64,000 nucleotides of DNA from Schistocephalus solidus (GCA_017591395.1 WEDG01005577.1:143980-207979), one strand, 5' to 3'. Shown: positions 33,690 to 45,780, numbered from the stretch's first letter. The notes: a model not told the origin generated them from the sequence alone. Program-made: numbers and translations.

Positions 33690-33842
33690 GAGGGATAGAG
33701 TTGAGGTCCTCTTGTAGAAAAACAAGTTCAGACGTTGGACGTTACCCGAATAGTTTGCTGAATTCACGAAAAATACTGTATTTCAAGTCACTTCCTTGGC
33801 TAGTAGTAATGGTGGCAGATTGGACGAAGGCAGAAATTCAGT
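33690..33842 (-). pseudogene. Gypsy integrase core fragment, catalytic Asp lost
   Basis: Minus-strand reading gives SATITTSQGSDLKYSIFREF, then SKLFG, a stop, and RPTSELVFLQEDLN. It aligns with the integrase signature PxTITTDRGxQFxSxLFxxLxxLLG. The second catalytic Asp of the DDE triad (TTDRG) reads TTSQG here. Nearby minus-strand frames at 33,911-34,093 may be further integrase sequence, but I cannot align them. Confidence 0.65.
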
Positions 33843-34585
33843 GTAGCATAAAGAGCGTGGTATGAATTGCTGCCGAAATATCCAAAATAAGAGGGGAATT
33901 CGGCCATCATTTAAAACTGCCAACAACTGTCAGGATCTGCTTGTACCCAGGTGAATGAAATAGCGGTCCGATTAAATCCTGCTAGACATGATGCATCAAA
34001 CTTTCGGAACCGCAAATGCGCTTGGTGGAAAGGACTTATGACGGTAGAATTTGTCTTTTTGTATCGGTAAGCAGTGTTTAGTCCAAATGGCAATGTCGGA
34101 ATAAATCTTTGATCAGAGAAAACGACGAGCTGTCAATTTCCAACAAGCTCGGATTCCGCACTGTGACACTGAGCGAAAGCAATCGAACAAAATCTTACGA
34201 TACAGTAGTTGAGCGACATGTCGAGGAGTACCTGTGAACCGGATGCTCAAACTCGTCCCTGGCGATGAACGAAACAGTGCAAATCAAAGCGGCAGGTTGG
34301 TAGGGGCATGTAGGTCAGCAATTAACTTTTCCTCTAGTTGGAAGTCTAAAAGCTTCGCCGAATCGAAGTTAAGCGTTAGTGTGTTAATTTTCTGTCGGGA
34401 TCCTGGAAAGCAACCAGAATGTCATGGCCTCAGACTGTTTTGTTGAGCATTAATATTGGTACTGAAATTCATATCAGTAGTACACTGAAATATAGTCTAG
34501 CTGACACACTTATTTGGCTTGGCTTTGAGGGCTAAAGTTAGAAGGTCGTATTCAGTATGCAACCGAAAATGTCTGCCCTCTAAAG

Positions 34586-35035
34586 TTAGTGGAAATGGCG
34601 AATAGCCATGCTGATGTCAAGAAATTCATGGGAGAAAGTACTGTAGTGGGTCTGTGTTGGTTGTAGCTTCTGTAAATAGAAAGCCAATACATACAACTGG
34701 TTATTCGCTTGTTGATCGAATATTGCGCCAATGGCATTGCGGTAAGCAACCTTGTAAAATTCGACTGTGTAATGGTGAAAAATTGTGGCTTTGGCAAGGG
34801 TTTTTATGTTTGCTTCAAAAATTACGTGGGATGCCAGTGAGAGTTTGCGCGGTTTTGCCTTGAACCACTCAGAGAAATCAGTGTAGCTGCGCAGTTGGAA
34901 ATAAACCGTCGTTATTAAAAGATAAGGCCAATGAATCGCTACAGCTAGAAAATGCCTTTGAAGCAGGGAAGGACAAGATACTTTCCATTTTCTCCGGAAG
35001 TCGGGCGATTCCAGGTCGATCGTCGTTATGGCCAA
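34586..35035 (-). pseudogene. Gypsy RNase H region, degenerate
   Basis: Contains DFSEWFKAKPRKLSLAS, ANIKTLAKATIFHHYTVEF, AYRNAIGAIFDQQANNQLYV and LAFYLQKLQPTQTHYSTFSH followed by EFLDISMAIRHFH. In gypsy elements this is the ALAxATLLHHY...DASxxAIGAVLxQ...FFSRKLxPxQxxYSTFxRELLAI block. The catalytic Asp-Ala-Ser is replaced (AYRNAIGA), so the RNase H active site is lost. The frame is otherwise open for about 149 codons. The start Met is arbitrary. Confidence 0.75.
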
Positions 35036-35040
35036 GAAAC

Positions 35041-35929
35041 TTGAGAAAAGTCATACCAAAAGGACATTTATCAACTTTATTTGCAAACGGTGTTGCTGGA
35101 ACCAGTAGGATACTTGAAAAAATTGGCTTAATCGGCTTTTATTTTGCATTTTTGTCAATGGTAAACCAAATTTATTCAATAATGGTAGGCTTTGTATGTA
35201 TGCTCAGCACCTAAAAGTTGCCTATTATAGTATAAAAACACCTAAATCTACATAAATATTAAAAATGGCAAAAATAAATTTAAGTTGACATTTTGCGTTT
35301 AAACTACGACGAATTACTGAGAAAAAGAGTGAAAAATGGCAAAAGTGAAGTTCTTGGACAGAGTTGATAAAGCAAAATCCTCTTCGGTGAACAAAGTCAC
35401 TGCAGGAATCGAGGTTCCTTTGGGTGATCACAGAAAGACCAGAGTTGATCTATGTCGGTAGTGCTTAGTGCACCGATTAATCCGCGCTGAACAAGATACG
35501 ATGGAGGGAAGAATGTTCATGGAGTTTTTGATCATCTTAAAAGGATTCAGTCCCAGAAACGTGATTTACGAATTCAATTCATTCCAGCGTATTAAAGGAA
35601 ATATGGGCCAACGCCTTTGAACCCGTATTGACTACAGAATGGCTACGAAAAAGCATCGTTGCAAAAGAAAACTTAAAAAGAGAAAGCGGCTGTTTACATA
35701 ATTTCATGCGGAAAAGCAGCCCTCGGCTAATATAGAAGACTAAACATGAACGACTAATCATATACTTAGAGTAGTATAAATATATGTAAATGCAATTATA
35801 GGTTAGAATGGAGCGGGTGAGTGAGAGGCTTGATGTCAGTAACTGTATGCGATGAATGTGACATAGTATGAAATTCCATAAAAAATGGTACTAACGTATA
35901 GTAATTAGTATTATTACAATAAGAATTCG
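35041..35929. other. No gene recognised
   Basis: AT-rich, with short frames lacking motifs. Confidence 0.5.
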
Positions 35930-37770
35930 TTCGCAAATGGGACAAGACAAAGCAGATCGGGTGGTATTAGAGTGGGCGCTACTATACCATTCCCGCTTTC
36001 TTTTAAAGTCCTGAATGGAAGCAGAACTAACGACATCGAGAGGCATAGCATTCTAAGCTTCGATCACTTGGTAGGAGAACAGCTTTCGTGTGTTCAGCCT
36101 GGCCCCAGTCACAAGTAGTTTGAATGGATTACCTCTCAAGTTCTTATTTACTGCTAACTGAACGAAATCTTAAGGTAGAAGGCACCAGTCCTGACCACGC
36201 ATGATAAAGCAGATTTGCATCTGATCACCTCCTAGTTGCCTGTAACTCAGGGGAAAGAGATCGTGATTAGACAACCGTGTTTCATAGGGTAATGACCCTG
36301 CCCAGTCAAAGTTTGATTGCAGGACTTTGAACATTTTCGAGGATGCTGAGGTCCGTCGCGGTCCAGAGTCTCCAAGATTGGATAGTGAACTGCAGCTGCT
36401 GTCACACAACCATTCGAATGACTTTACCAAAGCAATCTTCATCAAACGCAGAGAAAGCCCGCTTAAACATGCACAAAACCGACATCGGAGACTTGGTTAC
36501 CTTTGATTTATACAGCGAGGGTTTAAACAAGATCACAATCCGCATTCCCAAGTCCTTCTGCGCGTCCACTTCTTGCAGTGGTATAATATTCAGGCAATAA
36601 ACAAGGTTGTTCGGAGTGCTGTTTCTTCCGACTAGTAGAATAATTGACTTGTTCTCACTGAAACGAAAAAGCAGGTCCTACGAAAATGGTTGAAGTCGGT
36701 TTAGGTTTCCCTGAAAATCGTCTACGTCAGATACAGTTTGGATGACGGTTCATAGTTAAATATCATCCAAAAAGATGGTGACATAACAATCCAATTCACT
36801 GACGCAATCGTTGTAGTATATCCTGAACAGATCAGGGCCACGAACGGAACCTTGGATAACACTACTTTCAACCGTAACCTCCGCCGCCTGCTGGCCACCG
36901 ACACGGACAGTTTTAGAGCGGCCAAAGTGGAGCTTCGGATACATTTCGAGAGATTACACATAAAGCCTTGTGAATGATTTTTATTTGGAGTTTCTGATGT
37001 GGGACTCGATCTTATGCCTTCTTCAAATTCAATATAAACTATATGCAGCGCATATCCTCCATAAACTGCCCGATTCCAACGGTCCGAAAATAGAGCAATT
37101 TCATCACGCAAGGCCTGCCGCTTCGGAAGCCATGCTGGGCATCGGATAATAGTTTATGCTGCTCTAAAGAACACATTAGCTCTTGTTTAATTATTTTCTG
37201 CATGATTTTGCAGCAGATCGAGATGAGGCTAATTGGTCTGTAATCATTAGTGGAGAACTTGCTATAGCCTTTATATAGCCGTGTGATCCGTGCACATTTC
37301 CAATCGGCGAATAAACTGCCGGCTTCGAATGGGGCCAGGAAAAGCCTGGACAGCGGTTTGGCTAGTTTCACAGCAAGGTCCTTTAGCAAATTGGGCAGTA
37401 TATCAGCTGGAACTGGTGATGTTGACTCAATAAGAGCAAACAACTCTTTACAAACAGCTGTTTCGTCAAAAGATACAGCCTCAATTTTGGTCTCTCACCA
37501 ATGTCGTAGTCGGGAGGTGTAAATAAACTTTGACTTGTAAAGAAGGATTTAAACAATTCTGAAAGATGCTCTGCTTTTGCTCCATGCTCGTTAATCTCTA
37601 GGTCTTCACTAGTCTTCAGCAAGAGAAAGGGGTCTCTGATTCACGTGTGTCTTCTTATGGAACTTTAGAAGAACTTCGGATTTTCCACTGCACGACTCAG
37701 TAGGTCTCTTTCGAAATCTTGCCATGTCCTTCAGATAAGTTGCTTGACTTAGTTTCTCTGCGCTTTACAT
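35930..37770 (-). pseudogene. CR1-like RT with linker and C-terminal domain, broken
   Basis: From the 5' side on the minus strand: a linker (SEVLLKFHKKTHVNQRPLS), LKTSEDLEINEHGAKAEHLS and ELFKSFFTSQ, fingers SPVPADILPNLLKDLAVKLA, WKCARITRLYKGYSKFSTND, YRPISLISICCKIMQKIIKQ and QHGFRSGRPC; after frame changes, the motif B piece SSVIQGSVRGPDLFRIYYND and a damaged motif C (CYVTIFLDDI). The thumb and C-terminus follow (NHDLFPLSYRQLGGDQMQIC, LAVNKNLRGNPFKLLVTGAR, LNTRKLFSYQVIEA, NAMPLDVVSSASIQDFKRKR). Motif A is interrupted near 37,050, and several stops are present. No endonuclease is attached, so this is a 5'-truncated copy. Confidence 0.85.
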
Positions 37771-38584
37771 GTGTCTATGGACACAGGATTTCCGTTGGTA
37801 AGGGTTTTCCTCCAAAACCTTTATTAACACTTGAGTCAGCCACTAGTGATAAGGCCAGCAGTGAAGCAAATTCCTAAAGGAATATAGTTATTAGGGTTCA
37901 TCCTAAATTTATGTTATTCAAGAGAAAATCTGCTGCCCGTGGGATGATAGCAGTTCAGAACAGGGAATGGTTAGCAAAAGTGCAGCGTGTTTAAAAATCT
38001 CTGCCTTTTAAGGAAAAGGGATTATTCATCAGGCAAGTGTGCATCCGCGGACGGATGCATGCTCTCCTTTGAAGAATAAACCGGTTGCGGGCTACAGAGA
38101 CAGCACAATCGCGCTCAAGGAAAGACCTGGGATCGGGCTCAGATGCTGCGCATTCAGTCAAGCCGGAAGAGAGCTTCGACCGTGTCGACAACCAGTATTC
38201 CCGGAAGCTGTTCTAATTACAGAAAACGAGTGATAGTTCTCTTAAACAAAGAAAAAAAGTTTGTAGGTTTTTATATTCTGGGGTAGTTTATTCCCTTTTG
38301 CTATGGAGTTTACCAAAAAACTGACGATAACTAACTGTGTTAAAAAGTGGAAGAAATAAAAGCACATTGCGGTAACTGCTGCGCTGAGATTAGTCAAGCT
38401 ACCTCACAGTGGTAAGGGCATTAAATTAACGACTGTTTTAAAGCTTAAACAGTAGAAACAGTCCCTTCTGTAATCAGCGAAACCATAAGGGATAAATTTT
38501 TAAAAGCCCACAGCGTTGTTGCTACGTCAGATCACGGTACTCCGACGATAACACTCTTTTTGAGTAAAAAAGGGCTGGACCGAT
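37771..38584. other. No gene recognised
   Basis: Open frames overlap on both strands at 37,990-38,230 without family motifs. Confidence 0.45.
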
Positions 38585-39529
38585 TCTATTTTCTTCCGTT
38601 CACTAGCGCATAGAATACTTAATAGAAACGAGCAGTATTCCAGTCAAGGCCTAAAGTACATTCCACAAAGATGGAGACTAATATCAATTGTTTTCAAATA
38701 TCGGAGGATAAACCCGGTAGTTCTGCGTGCATCGGAGACAATCAGGGTGCAATGCTCTGAAAGAGTAAGACCATTGGAATATGATATGCCCAGATCCATA
38801 ATAAGTCCAGGCACATTTAGATCGTGAAAATCTACACCTAGTTGAGGCTGATGATCGTCGCCAACAACCATAACGGAGCATCTGGGTCATACATGGAAAA
38901 GCATAATGAGCAGCACGACTAGGCAAAGGCATCAAGATCGTTTTTTAATAGTTTGAGCCGCTTTGTATCTATAGGCAACAGCTTAATCCTCAGCATGCAT
39001 AAAGGGCCGAACATGATGAAAAAACTTTGTGCATAATTGGCAGAATGACAAAATAAGAGCAAGCCGAGCACACTAACCTGCATAACTCCACTCTTCACAC
39101 ATGCGGGGTTGGAGATAAGATTGGGCATCTTAACATGCTGCGTGCGAGAGCCCAGGTAAGAAGTTATCAAGCTGAAAAGCTTACCCCATGTACCGAACGA
39201 TAAAAGTTTCAAGTAAAGAAAAGCATGGTCGACACGATCAAAGCCTCAGGGAAATCGAAAAAGACTATGTTAAGTGCAAAACAATTGTCCCTAGATTCTA
39301 GAACATGATAAAAGAAAGAGAGTTGAGATATATCAAAAGACATTGCTTTGAGGAACCCAGGCTGGGCTACACTCAGTAGGTTATTATCGGTTAATTGATA
39401 CATCATCTTATCTTTGATAAAGATCTCCAAGATTTTCGAAGCTGCAGAGAGTGTGTTGATTTGCCGAAAATCGTCAAATGCCGTAGATTGGCCATGTTTT
39501 GGGATAGGCAGAATGTGCGATACCTTCAA
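38585..39529 (-). pseudogene. RT domain of the second-lineage CR1/Jockey-like element
   Basis: Reads VSHILPIPKHGQSTAFDDFR, QINTLSAASKILEIFIKDKM, then IVFFDFPEALI (motif A, DFSKAFD expected), LKLLSFGTWGKLFSLITSYL, GSRTQHVKMPN, KSGVMQVSVLGLLLF (motif B, SGVPQGSVLGPLLF expected), and the thumb DLGISYSNGLTLSEH, SDARRTTGFILRYLKTIDIS and LEYCSFLLS. Motif C (xADD) is not recoverable around 39,000. Substitutions in all catalytic blocks show long neutral decay. Confidence 0.78.
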
Positions 39530-40429
39530 AACACTGGGAAAAGTTTCACTTATTATATCTAGATTTAATATTTTTCACCGAAGGGACGGGAAAATATCCG
39601 TAGCATCCGCCTTTATACTACTGACCAGGACGCCATCTGGGCAAGAATTATGAGATTGAAATAAACGTCAAATAGGTAAGGTTACGTCCCAAAGGGTACA
39701 AGTTAGGGTTTCAAAGATGGCACCGGTACAAGCTCGGATGGTAGGAAGTGAAGCGGTTGGATTTTCAATAAATGATCTAGACAAGAAAGCGTTGAAACTA
39801 TCAGCTGTCAACTTGTCGTCAACTATGGGATTTGCAAGGGAGTCTCGGAGGACATGGTGCCATGTTTTCTGTGAGCCCTTTCTTTGCGGAAAAAAACTTT
39901 TGTGACATTTAACGAACGGTTTTTAACCAATTTGACCTCATCTTTGGCCAGCATAGAAGTTCAGTCAAACCACGTCAAATCAAGGGCAGAATGAAAATAT
40001 CGCTTTGCAAATGGAATGGACGAGTAAGGTTACGCAGCCTACGGCGAAAATATAAAGAGAGTCAAACCTCATCCATGACATAAATTATATTTTTTATGGC
40101 GAACAAAACGAGAAATAAGTGGATCAAAAACTTTGTACATTCACATCCTGACATAGAAATCAGACCAGTCGTGGGACAAGATACATAAATAATTCTGCTA
40201 AAAGTGTTGAGCGTAAATTGATGAGGAAGCTCTATTTTAAGGAAATGTTTCATCCATTTCGAATTATAGTGTAGAAAAAACTGTATTGTGGTCTGAACTC
40301 CTGAGGCAGGCAATTTATACAGAAGATTACATTAAGTATGCTCAATCCTCGGTTGGTTCCACATACCCATGTCTCTGGCCTCGAGTGAGTCCTCGAACTT
40401 TAAATGACCAGATCATAGAAAAAATTAAC

Positions 40430-40950
40430 CTTCTGGAAGGTTAAAACCACCTGTAATCAGGCAATACAAAAAATTTAAGTCAGCCATGGAATGAAATGCA
40501 TATGAGAGACAAAGATAGTAATCCTCACTGGTATTGGGCCGGTAATAGACACAATCAACGAGTAAAGAGTTCTTATGTTTTAAGGTAATTTGAAGCCAAC
40601 AGCTATCTTTAACCTTGGTAAGTTGCTTATGGTCTAAGGGCTGAAATGCAAGCGCTTGTTCAAAAAAATACAGCTTTCTCCACAACGGTTGTCGTGACGA
40701 TCATTTACAATATACTTATAACCTAGAAGAGCGAGTTCGGAGTCAGTTATGGAATGTGTTGCCCATGTTTTTAGTTACAAGAAAAATATCTTGACAGTGG
40801 ACGATGACCAGAGTCTGAAGCAAGAGCATTTTATTGAGCAAGCATCTGGCATTAAAAACGAACAGTTTAAGTGGGCACGCTGGTTGTTTTTGAGGGAGGG
40901 CAGCTAAGTCGTCCAGTGGTTGATGGGCCACTGAACATAGGGAATGGGTG
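40430..40950 (-). pseudogene. Endonuclease fragments of the second-lineage element
   Basis: Begins LKLFVFNARCLLNKMLLLQT, LVIVHCQDIFLVTKNM (normally DIVLVTETWL), then after a frame change SELALLGYKYIVNDRHDNRC and GEGCIFLNK, KNSLLVDCVYYRPNTSEDY and GGFNLPEG (GDFNLPxI expected). The metal-site Glu of TETWL reads TKNM, and the core Asp of GDFN is Gly. The C-terminal SDH block is not seen. Confidence 0.75.
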
Positions 40951-41511
40951 CTCCCACCAGTTGTGGTAAAAAGGTTGTGGCATAGCACGTGCCTGAGTGG
41001 GTAAAGAGGAGTAAGATATGGGGAAGGGAAATGACGGACGGGGAAACTGAGCACTACCGCTGACTTTCAGAGCTAATCCGTGAAACCCATAAGCAGGATA
41101 CCGTAACGTTTTTCCATTGAGGTTACACCGAGGGTCAGGGGAGTTTACTAGTCCAATAAGACCACTTGTATCGGGAGGCCACTGGGAAAATGACGGTGGA
41201 GGGAACGATATGCAGGGTGGGGGACGCATTGCTGCGATTGGAACAGGAGTGCCATTCCTAGACAAGAATGCTGCCATTTTTGGTTAAGCAGCCTCGACAT
41301 AGGGTCTAGGGGTAATTGGAAAGGCAAGGTTTGGTTGTTTTCGGAAGTAACATGCGATCATAAAGGCGTATTTTCTTCGATAAGCTAGGCTTCTTCGATT
41401 TTCGAGTGCTTCAGTAAATAGCCATTTATCACCTGTTGTTAATGCTAGGCAGCTTAACACGCCTGCGTTATACATGCTATAAATTCTGTGGAAAGTTTTC
41501 GGTGGGAGCAT
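40951..41511 (-). pseudogene. N-terminal segment of the second-lineage element
   Basis: Two collinear open pieces separated by one stop: 41,284-41,511 (GVLSCLALTTGDKWLFTEAL, ENRRSLAYRRKYAFMIACYF) and 40,867-41,277 (Pro/Ser-rich, SFPPPSFSQWPPDTSGLIGL, NSPDPRCNLNGKTLRYPA). The second piece overlaps the endonuclease start in another frame. I recognise the pair only as sequence that precedes the endonuclease in this kind of element; no domain is assigned. Confidence 0.5.
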
Positions 41512-42010
41512 CTGTGATATTCCCGATGAAGGATTTAAACATCTAGACTCAATTAGCCACTTGGTTGCCAGTGTACCTTGTGACAGACAAAAGCGAACTT
41601 AAAACTACTTACTTAAAAGTTTCCGTGATTCACATGGCTAATCGATGTTGCGTTTGATTTTCTCAACTGATGTAAACTCAAATTTAAAAAGCAGAGGCCA
41701 AATGACTGTCGGCCCGTAGCAAAATACCACCTATTTGAGCTAAATTTATTTTCACCAATCGAGGCCGAATCAATCTTTCTCCAAAGAGCCCGTTTTCTTA
41801 ATATATGGAAAACTTTAAAATTTCATTTTTTTCATGATCTATCTCCCAAAGAGCGAAGAATCGGGGCTCTTTTCTCAAATATACACGCGCCTTCTCAGCT
41901 GATCGCACATCAATCCGCTCAAACTACAGTGAACATTAAGAGATCAGTTAATCCTACTTCTGTGAAATCCAACTGACCTCCTTACAAGGTCAAGGTCAAG
42001 GCGCCCAGGT
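41508..42010 (+). pseudogene. CR1-like ORF1 fragment, diverged duplicate of 42.79-43.2 kb
   Basis: Nucleotide similarity to 42,789-43,205 runs through CATCTGTGATATTCCC, TGACAGACAAAAGCGAA, TTATTTTCACCAATCGAGGC, CCAAAGAGCGAAGAATCGGG and CTTTTCTCAAATATACACGC. The last 78 codons are open: LNLFSPIEAESIFLQRARFL, HFFHDLSPKERRIGALFSNI and on to a TGA near 41,978. The block HDLSPKERRIGALFSN matches RDLTPTERRNGSLLSN in the downstream copy and the DLTPxER block near the end of CR1 ORF1 proteins. Offset between the two copies is about 1,280 bases. Confidence 0.65.
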
Positions 42011-42044
42011 GGATTTCGAAAACAAAGTGAAATCTCAAATTTCT

Positions 42045-42400
42045 TAGTTTCTTGATGAAGTTATTGGCTTAAGTGTTTATAAATCTTCATTTTTTAACCC
42101 TTAAACAACCGCGGTTGTTTAGAGTTCTTGTTGTCTTTAGCAATAAGTGGAAATATACAGTCTCATACTGTTTCACCTGAGATAGCCTCATTTCTCGTTC
42201 TCAAATTTTTGCACGGATTTATTCGTTTTTTTTTTGCTTAAGTTATTGGCTTACTTCTTGGTAAATTTTGTATTTAAAACCCTTAAACAACTGCGCATAC
42301 CTGTGGTTGTTGTATTAACAAAAGATGGAAATATACAATCTCATACAGCTTCCCCCGACACAGCTTCATTTCTCGTTCTTGTAAATTCACGTTAACAAGT
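42045..42400 (+). repeat. Two tandem units of about 185 bases between two ORF1 copies
   Basis: Both units carry AACCCTTAAACAAC, GTGGAAATATACA / ATGGAAATATACAATCTCAT and CTTCATTTCTCGTTCT (unit 1 about 42,045-42,215, unit 2 about 42,235-42,400). A third, weaker match (AAAGATGAAAACTGCAATCT) lies near 42,580. Between here and 42,730 nothing else is recognisable. Confidence 0.65.
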
Positions 42401-42736
42401 AGAAACATAAAGCACAAACATAGAAATAAAGTGGAAATTTGGAAAACATATTCAATTTGCAACAATAAGTTATTTGCGGAAACTGTTTCTTTTGTCGACA
42501 TATAAACAAGTTGGAAATCTATATCGGCATAAATTTTACCCTACGTTTCCTGCGTAGATTGCAATCATATTTTCTACAAAAGATGAAAACTGCAATCTCA
42601 ACTTGTCGTAAGTTACATGCCTATGGGCCCAAGCGTTGCTTGATTACACCTAATAGCCTCAACAGTGACTCAAATATGCAAACATAGCTAAATCTAACAG
42701 CTTGATCTGTCCGCTTTACCGAACTGCAATGACTTC

Positions 42737-43338
42737 ATGATGATGGTTGAATCTGTTCTATCTATACTCGTTAACCTGTTAGCTAATAACACATCTGATA
42801 TTCCCTCTCAGGACTACAGAAGTCTCGACTCACTTGTTAACATGGTCACCAGCGTGGCTTCTGACAGACAAGAACGAAATCATAATTTTATTTTAAAAAT
42901 GCTCCCATACACAGACGCCCAGTTGACATTGCTATGGACTTCCTGTACTTGGATGGTTTCAACTACAAAAAGTGTAAACAAAACGCTTCACTTCGCATAG
43001 CAAGAATCTTCCTATTTTCGTTAAATTATTTTCAACAATCGAGATGGACTCAATCTTTGCTCGACAAGGCCACATTTGATAGAGGATTTTGGTCGCATTT
43101 CTCGCTATTTGAAAATGCCTAAATGTTTCCTTTGTCGAGATCTTACACCAACGGAGCGAAGAAACGGGTCTCTTCTATCAAATAGAGCAATGAATTCTCA
43201 GCCTACTATTCACAAGTCTGGTCATAGTCTCACTAACCCTAACGTACCGGTCAATCCATCTTTTCAGATGTCCAGTTCGGAAAGCCTCCTCAAAACTCCC
43301 TCTACCCCACAACTGATAATTCAATTTTTGGTGCTTTA
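42737..43338 (+). pseudogene. CR1-like ORF1 remnant
   Basis: Three overlapping frames: ESVLSILVNLLANNTSDIPS and SVASDRQERNHNFILKMLP (42,737-43,000); FSLNYFQQSRWTQSLLDKAT (42,934-43,122); ISRYLKMPKCFLCRDLTPTE and RRNGSLLSNRAMNSQPTIHK (43,076-43,339). The DLTPTER block identifies the C-terminal part of ORF1 of this group, an RNA-binding chaperone in intact elements. Two frameshifts are needed to read it through. Confidence 0.55.
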
Positions 43339-43800
43339 GCCCTGGCACAAGACCAACTTTAAGAAGAATAAAGATATCCTAATTGTTGGGGATTTAAACG
43401 CTTCTGGTATTGACAGGAAAACATGGACTTTGCAGGGAATGCCAGATAACTTCAACCACAAACTACTGCAATGGGCAAAAGACAAACTTATCTGTCAGTA
43501 CGTCAACTTTGGAACACGGACGAGAGAAGGACAACATACAAACAGTCTTGACCTGATTTTTACCCGAGATGAGGAAAATGTGCTAGACCTACAGGATCGA
43601 CCGCCATTAGGGTCAAGTTATCACATTAAGCTGTGCTTCGGGTACTCACTGTTTTCCAAACCAAATTTAACCGATACTTGGAAAAGAAACAGTTGGAAGG
43701 GGGATTACTCACTTATCAAAAGACAGATGTCAGAGATATCCTGGAAACAGAACTACATGGTGGAACCAATAAAGATTGGGCGACATTGAGCTCGTTATTT
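43339..43800 (+). pseudogene. Endonuclease C-terminal half of the CR1-like element
   Basis: Reads KKNKDILIVGDLNASGIDRK with the core GDxN intact, then FNHKLLQWAKDKLICQYVNF, TRTREGQHTNSLDLIFTRDE and PPLGSSYHIKLCFGYSLF. The final motif should be SDH; here it is SYH, so a catalytic Asp is lost. The frame runs on into the linker (WKRNSWKGDYSLIKRQMSEI) and breaks near 43,790. Confidence 0.82.
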
Positions 43801-44014
43801 AAAAGGATTGTTTAACTGAACTGTCCTCCCAGGAGAAAGACAACTACAAACAACCCAAAGTGGATAAACTCAAACTTGCAGGCCTCTTTTCAAAAAAACA
43901 GACAAACCGGCTCCAATGCTCACTTTCGGGAATATAAGCAGCAATGCAACGTTTGTAAATGTGAGGCTACTATGCTGCGGAGGAAGTTTGTTTTCAACAT
44001 ACTGAAAAAAATCG

Positions 44015-45780
44015 TTGGAACACTCCAAAATGCTATATGGCTACATACGGAGTACAAAGAGAATTCAGGAAATGATTCCTGCCCTTAGGTCTGCAGATGG
44101 AAAACTGGAGACCGATGAACAGGTAAAGGCATCCCTTCTTTCCAAATTATTTCAGACCGTCTTCACCCGAGAGCCTAATGATTTTGCTGCTATTCCACCA
44201 GTTGGTCAACCAATGTGTTTCCCTCCTTTCCCTTCCTCCTCCACCTCATCCTCATCCACAACAGGGGACCTAGACCTAGAATTTTCACCGACCATAATTG
44301 GAACCGAATTACTCCGTATGATGCTTGCCAAGTCACCTGGGCTGGATAGAATTCCTGCATAAGCACTAAGAGAACTTGCTAGTGAACTGTGTGTTCTACT
44401 GTCCATCATATTCCAAAAGTCCTTTGAAGAAAGCAAACTCCCGGAAGAATGGAAGTGTGCATTCATCGCCCGATATATAAAGGAGGTTCACGACTGGACT
44501 GTGAAAATTACCGGCTGTCAGTTTAACTTGCATAGCGTGTAAAATAATAGAACGTATTATCAAGAGGAATTTAATGCTCTGTGTTGAAAACAATCAAATC
44601 CTATGCGATGTCCAACACGGCTTCCGTCCAGGACGTTCCTGTCTCACAGGTGCCCTTCAGTCGCACGAGAAATGGATAAAGGCCACAGATAAGGGTCATC
44701 CAGCAGATGTTGTATTTTTTGCCTTCAAGAAGGCCTTTTATAGTGTACCACACTGGCTTCTTTTACAGAAGATTTTGAAAGTAGGAATTCGAGGAAAACT
44801 GTTCAATTTGATCAATATTTTCTTGTCTTTCAGAGTACAGAACGTTGTTGTTGGAAACTCTAGCTTGGAATGGGCAAAAGTCAAAAGTGGTGTTCCATAG
44901 GGTTCTGTTTTGGGCCCCCTACTCTTCCTAATCTACGTGAATGACTGTCTACATGACTTAGATTTGGAAGCTATCATGTTTGCAGATGACGTAAAGATAT
45001 GGACTGAAGTCAGCTGCGCTGATGACACAAAAGGGTTACAATCGAATATCGACAAACTACGTGCCTGGTTGGCTAGGTGGCTGCTTAAGTTTAATGTATC
45101 CAAGTGCGTGATCCTACACATAAACACCGGTCGAAAAGTATCTCTGAAACACCAGTACTTTATTAATGGCACTGCATTAAAAGAGGTTGAAACACACAAA
45201 GATCTGGGCATGTGGACAATCACGAATTTGATGCCATCAGAACACTGTAAGAAAGCAGTCCAGAAGGCAACATGTACACTGCATTGGATCAGACGTGCGT
45301 TTAAAATATTCCAACTGATCTCTTCGGAAAAGTCTATGGCGTCTTCGTGAGACCGCATTTATATTACGGAATACCAGCCTGGATACCGTAGAGGAAGAAA
45401 GATGTGGACCTCCTCGAACAGGTGCAACGGAGAGCAACGAAGATGTTCGACGGTCTTAAGATTTTACCGTACCAAGACATATTGAAAAAGCTTGACTTAT
45501 TTCCTCGTTCCTACAAGCACTTACGGGGTAGCCTGCTCTGGACATTCCGGATTATCCGGGGCCATGATTCCTACCTGAGATCGGAGGATTTCTTCGAGTT
45601 TGCCTGCACAACTCATCTGCGTGGTCATCCTTAAAACGTCAATAGCGAACGCACGCGATTGAACCTCAGAAAGTTATATTTCTGCCAACGAGTGGTACGA
45701 CCTTGGAACTCGTTACCAAGTGAGACGGTTACCTCTGACAGCATTTCTGATTTTAAAAGAAGGCTTGATGGCATAATATT
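44015..45780 (+). pseudogene. Reverse transcriptase and C-terminus of the CR1-like element
   Basis: Fingers: SADGKLETDEQVKASLLSKL, LAKSPGLDRIPA. The segment KEVHDWTVKIT replaces the usual NYRPVS block through a frameshift. Then NNQILCDVQHGFRPGRSCLT, motif A VVFFAFKKAFYSVPH (both Asp positions of DFKKAFD changed), a stop in KSGVP-GSVLGPLLFLIYVND (motif B), and motif C AIMFADDVKIW intact. The thumb follows (LARWLLKFNVSKCVILHIN, HKDLGMWTITNLMPSEHCKK), then after frame changes VRPHLYYGIPAW, LEQVQRRATKMFDGLKILPY, FPRSYKHLRGSLLWTFRII and the typical end WNSLPSETVTSDSISDFKRR. Motif A damage alone would abolish activity. Confidence 0.88.

Larger units (their letters stand above)
33660..35040 (-). mobile_element. 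Ty3/gypsy LTR-retrotransposon relic
   Basis: Two separated blocks on the minus strand are in the correct pol order: the RT/RNase H junction (34.6-35.0 kb) and an integrase core piece (33.69-33.84 kb). No LTRs, gag or protease are visible. The intervening 34.1-34.55 kb has no clear similarity, so the connection has decayed or was interrupted. Confidence 0.65.
38585..41511 (-). mobile_element. CR1/Jockey-like non-LTR element, second lineage, degenerate
   Basis: A long minus-strand copy in the order N-terminal segment (40.87-41.5 kb), endonuclease (40.43-40.95 kb), poorly conserved linker (39.55-40.4 kb) and RT (38.59-39.53 kb). Its RT differs clearly from the copies at 36 and 44 kb. Its 5' end at about 41,511 meets the plus-strand fragment of another CR1-like element head to head. 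Confidence 0.75.
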
